Positions 6,651-8,634 of a stretch of DNA of 8,634 nt are shown in pieces. The position numbers were made by a program, and so were the translations under genes. This DNA comes from Pseudomonadota bacterium. GTDB lineage: Bacteria > Pseudomonadota > Alphaproteobacteria > Rhizobiales > Xanthobacteraceae. The notes below the pieces were generated by a model. That model was not told the origin of the DNA and made no database searches. It saw nothing but the letters and a program-made list of their open reading frames with translations. Each line of letters begins with the position of its first letter. Position 1 is the first letter of the stretch. The DNA lies in assembly GCA_023405565.1 (NCBI GenBank), contig JAEXXW010000570.1, forward strand, positions 1-8,634, read 5' to 3'.

Positions 6651-7838
6651 ATGCAGTCGCGTGACACGGGGGCGACAATGATGCGTTACCTTGTGAAAGT
6701 TATCGCCGCGATCCTTGCCTTTGAGGCTTTGGCGCCCGGTTCTTCTTGCGCGCAGGCCATCCAGCCACCGGAGCGGGTTTCACCGATGTATCCCGGAGAA
6801 CAGATCATCGAAGCTGCGGGTTTTCCAGCTCTGGTCAGATTCGAAACCGGTGCGCCAAGCGTACCGCTTGTCGTGTTCGTCACCGGCGGCGGCGTGCTGG
6901 CGCGCGTTGCTTACGGTCACCCCGAAGGAAAGCCATCGGACTTTCTCAGCTATTGGATAACGCGCGAAGGCTTTCCATTCCTCGCCATATCCTATCCGAT
7001 GGGGAATCCGGTTTTCCACGGGGCCTATCCCGATTTCTCGATGACCGATTGGGGCGAACAGAGCGCAGAGATTGTCGCGCGACATGTCAAGGCGCATAAC
7101 CTGCCGTCGCGCGTCGTCGTGCTGGGATGGAGCATGGCCGGTCGCATCGCCGAGCCGATCTCCGCGTCGCTGCGCAAGCGCGGCATCGAGGTCGAATTGT
7201 TCGTGGCGATGGCCGCCGCAACCGCGCTGCCGAACCTTCTTCCATCGCTCGCCCACGCGAAGCCGCAGCCATCCGGCCTCGCGGGTGTTGCCGGTGGCTA
7301 TACCAACGCTCTGCTTCTCTACTTGAACCAGCAGAATGCCGAAGCCGGTCACACCGTGATTGATCCTGCGATTTTCCCCGCACAGTTCATGGGCGACTAT
7401 CCCATACGGCTTGCTGCCTCCGCACTGAAGCTCGAGAATGGAGTCTTTGTTCCCGATCCGCTCGGGGACCAGCAAGGCACCGGCGCGTGGCAATATAAGT
7501 CGTTCCCGCCACTCGCTCTGATGACACACGAGGCGTGGGCGGACGCGCGGCACGCGCTGATGGACCGCTCGACCTGGGGCTTCTACATCTCGCAGAGTCT
7601 GTCGGAGACGCGCGTGTTCGCGCGCGTGAAGGATTTTTCGAAGCTGGCACCGACACAGTGGAAGCAAGTCAACGATCTGATCCACGGTGCGCCGGAGCGC
7701 CTGACGATGGTAATGCCGGGCAATCACATGTTCTTCGTCGGCGAACCGGGCGCGAAAGCCACCGTCGAAGCGCTGAAAGAGATTCGCCGGCGTGCGGCCG
7801 CGCTGGACGCGGCGCTCGATGAGGCCACACGGCCGTAA
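6651..7838 (+). CDS. Exported alpha/beta-hydrolase-like protein, substrate unknown
   Basis: The 395-residue product has a likely Sec signal peptide: a hydrophobic segment at about 13-29 and an Ala-rich cleavage region near SSCAQA (31-36). The cysteine at 33 is not in a clear lipobox. The body shows alpha/beta-hydrolase features: a strand plus oxyanion-type loop VVFVTGGG (74-81), the nucleophile elbow GWSMAG (159-164, Ser161 probable nucleophile) and a C-terminal GNHMFF with His359 as the probable catalytic base. The catalytic acid is not obvious. About 130 residues between elbow and final strand (200-330) would form a large lid or insertion. With the later ATG codons (6678 or 6681) the n-region would be shorter and more typical, so the true start is uncertain by 9-10 codons. 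It lies between two copies of the phosphomannomutase gene end and has no obvious functional partner nearby. I do not recognise the family beyond the fold; it could be an esterase, lipase or peptidase-like enzyme. Confidence 0.8.
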   Translation: MQSRDTGATMMRYLVKVIAAILAFEALAPGSSCAQAIQPPERVSPMYPGEQIIEAAGFPALVRFETGAPSVPLVVFVTGGGVLARVAYGHPEGKPSDFLSYWITREGFPFLAISYPMGNPVFHGAYPDFSMTDWGEQSAEIVARHVKAHNLPSRVVVLGWSMAGRIAEPISASLRKRGIEVELFVAMAAATALPNLLPSLAHAKPQPSGLAGVAGGYTNALLLYLNQQNAEAGHTVIDPAIFPAQFMGDYPIRLAASALKLENGVFVPDPLGDQQGTGAWQYKSFPPLALMTHEAWADARHALMDRSTWGFYISQSLSETRVFARVKDFSKLAPTQWKQVNDLIHGAPERLTMVMPGNHMFFVGEPGAKATVEALKEIRRRAAALDAALDEATRP

Positions 7839-7862
7839 AGTCTCGGTTGGGGCTGAAAAACC

Positions 7863-8634
7863 TCAAATCGTCTGGTTATATTCCCCGACCTCCGGATGCG
7901 TGCGCAGCACGCCATCCACCGCCTTGAACATGTCGCGCATGCGCGCTTCGGAGGCGGGGCTTTCGACGACCACCACCAGTTCCGGCTTGTTCGATGACGC
8001 GCGGACAAGCCCCCAGGTGCCGTCCTCGACCGTCACGCGCACGCCGTTGACGGTGACGAGATCGCGAATGGGCTGACCGGCGACCTTGCCGCCTTCCGCC
8101 TTCGCCTTCTCGAAATGCTTCACCACCGCATCGACGATGCCGTATTTCTTCTCATCATCACAATGCGGCGACATGGTCGGCGACAACCAGGTCTTCGGCA
8201 GCGCGTTCTTCAGATCGCTCATGCTCTTGCCGGGATTGCGGTCGAGCATGTCGCAGACGGCGATCGCCGAGACGAGGCCGTCGTCATAGCCGCGGCCGAA
8301 CGGCTTGTTGAAGAAGAAGTGGCCCGACTTCTCGAAGCCGACCATCGCACCGCTCTCGTTGACGCGCCGCTTCATGTAGGAATGGCCGGTCTTCCAGTAA
8401 TCGGCCTTCACGCCGCGCGCCTGCAGCTCCGGATCGGCAGCGAACAGCCCGGTGGACTTCACGTCGACCACGAAGGTGGCGCCGGGATGCAGCTTGGAGA
8501 GGTCGCGCGCCAGCATGACACCGATCTTGTCGGCGAAGATCTCCTCGCCGTTGTTGTCGACCACGCCGCACCGGTCGCCGTCGCCGTCGAAGCCGAGCCC
8601 GACATCGGCTCCGCTCTCGCGCACGGCCTTGGCC
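7863..8634 (-). CDS. Phosphomannomutase/phosphoglucomutase, C-terminal part (cut by the window edge)
   Basis: This is the C-terminal 257 codons of an alpha-D-phosphohexomutase, which interconverts hexose 1- and 6-phosphates (mannose or glucose) to supply nucleotide sugars for surface polysaccharides. The frame stays open to the right edge. The first internal start-like codon (GTG at 8624) is not a real start, because the family is about 450-500 residues long. Visible landmarks are the magnesium-binding loop DGDGDR (8571-8588), GEEIFADK just after it, TGHSYMK, the sugar-recognition loop FEKSGH (8319-8336, commonly GEMSGH) and the phosphate-binding RASSNKP (7983-8003). The phosphoserine segment lies outside the window. 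The C-terminus VGEYNQTI is the part duplicated at 6561-6616. The gene is convergent with the hydrolase gene, 24 bases apart with no visible terminator. Homologues are named manB, algC or pgm; the symbol cannot be settled here. Confidence 0.93.
   Translation of the reverse strand, partial: AKAVRESGADVGLGFDGDGDRCGVVDNNGEEIFADKIGVMLARDLSKLHPGATFVVDVKSTGLFAADPELQARGVKADYWKTGHSYMKRRVNESGAMVGFEKSGHFFFNKPFGRGYDDGLVSAIAVCDMLDRNPGKSMSDLKNALPKTWLSPTMSPHCDDEKKYGIVDAVVKHFEKAKAEGGKVAGQPIRDLVTVNGVRVTVEDGTWGLVRASSNKPELVVVVESPASEARMRDMFKAVDGVLRTHPEVGEYNQTI

Noticed and set aside
6780..7727. A 315-codon open frame on the minus strand across the hydrolase gene
   Set aside because: The plus-strand frame has a signal peptide, GWSMAG elbow and ribosome binding site. 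The antisense translation has low-complexity Arg/His/Gln composition and no motif.
6651..7838. Base composition of the hydrolase gene as a sign of recent transfer
   Set aside because: Sample lines counted by eye run from about 53 to 68 percent G+C, overlapping the neighbours (60-65 percent in pheA lines). The difference is too small to claim foreign origin.
1..8634. CRISPR arrays, tRNA or rRNA genes, insertion sequences, toxin-antitoxin or phage-defence genes
   Set aside because: I saw no regularly spaced repeats, no cloverleaf or rRNA signatures, and no transposase, integrase or defence-type protein motifs on either strand.

Overview
The window looks like chromosomal DNA from an alphaproteobacterium of the Rhizobiales, most likely a Bradyrhizobium/Rhodopseudomonas/Afipia relative. 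The support is a high G+C content, a CycM-type membrane-anchored cytochrome c next to kdsB and pheA, and an abundant-looking palindromic element (core cctcatcctgagg ... ggatgagg) of a kind I associate with Bradyrhizobium-like intergenic regions. The genus is inference. Everything is read from sequence alone.

Layout from left to right. Positions 1-92 hold two oppositely oriented copies (the first cut by the window edge) of the palindromic element, just downstream of a minus-strand pair of paralogous YejA-like periplasmic solute-binding proteins (101-1999 and 1996-3906). The upstream paralog starts with TTG behind a good ribosome binding site. The second starts with GTG in a 4-base overlap with its partner's stop codon. 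Both have twin-arginine signal peptides. A strong Rho-independent terminator (4053-4079) separates them from cycM (4107-4688, minus). CycM is a membrane-anchored cytochrome c of the respiratory chain. A 192-base divergent spacer then leads to kdsB (4881-5618, CMP-KDO synthetase) and pheA (5667-6524, prephenate dehydratase), both on the plus strand.

The right part is the least ordinary. After pheA comes a stem-loop and then a roughly 55-base stretch (6561-6616) that is a decayed copy of the last codons of the phosphomannomutase gene found, intact at its 3' end, at 7863-8634 (minus, cut by the window edge). Between the two copies sits one gene (6651-7838) for an exported alpha/beta-hydrolase-like protein that I do not recognise further. 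The simplest reading is that pheA and the phosphomannomutase gene were once convergent neighbours. The hydrolase segment then came in at the 3' end of the phosphomannomutase gene and left a direct-repeat remnant at its far side.

Functionally the window mixes housekeeping and envelope genes: peptide uptake (YejA pair), respiration (CycM), lipopolysaccharide precursor supply (KdsB, phosphomannomutase/phosphoglucomutase), phenylalanine synthesis (PheA) and one secreted enzyme of unknown substrate. I see no tRNA, rRNA, CRISPR array, transposase or clearly new multi-gene system.
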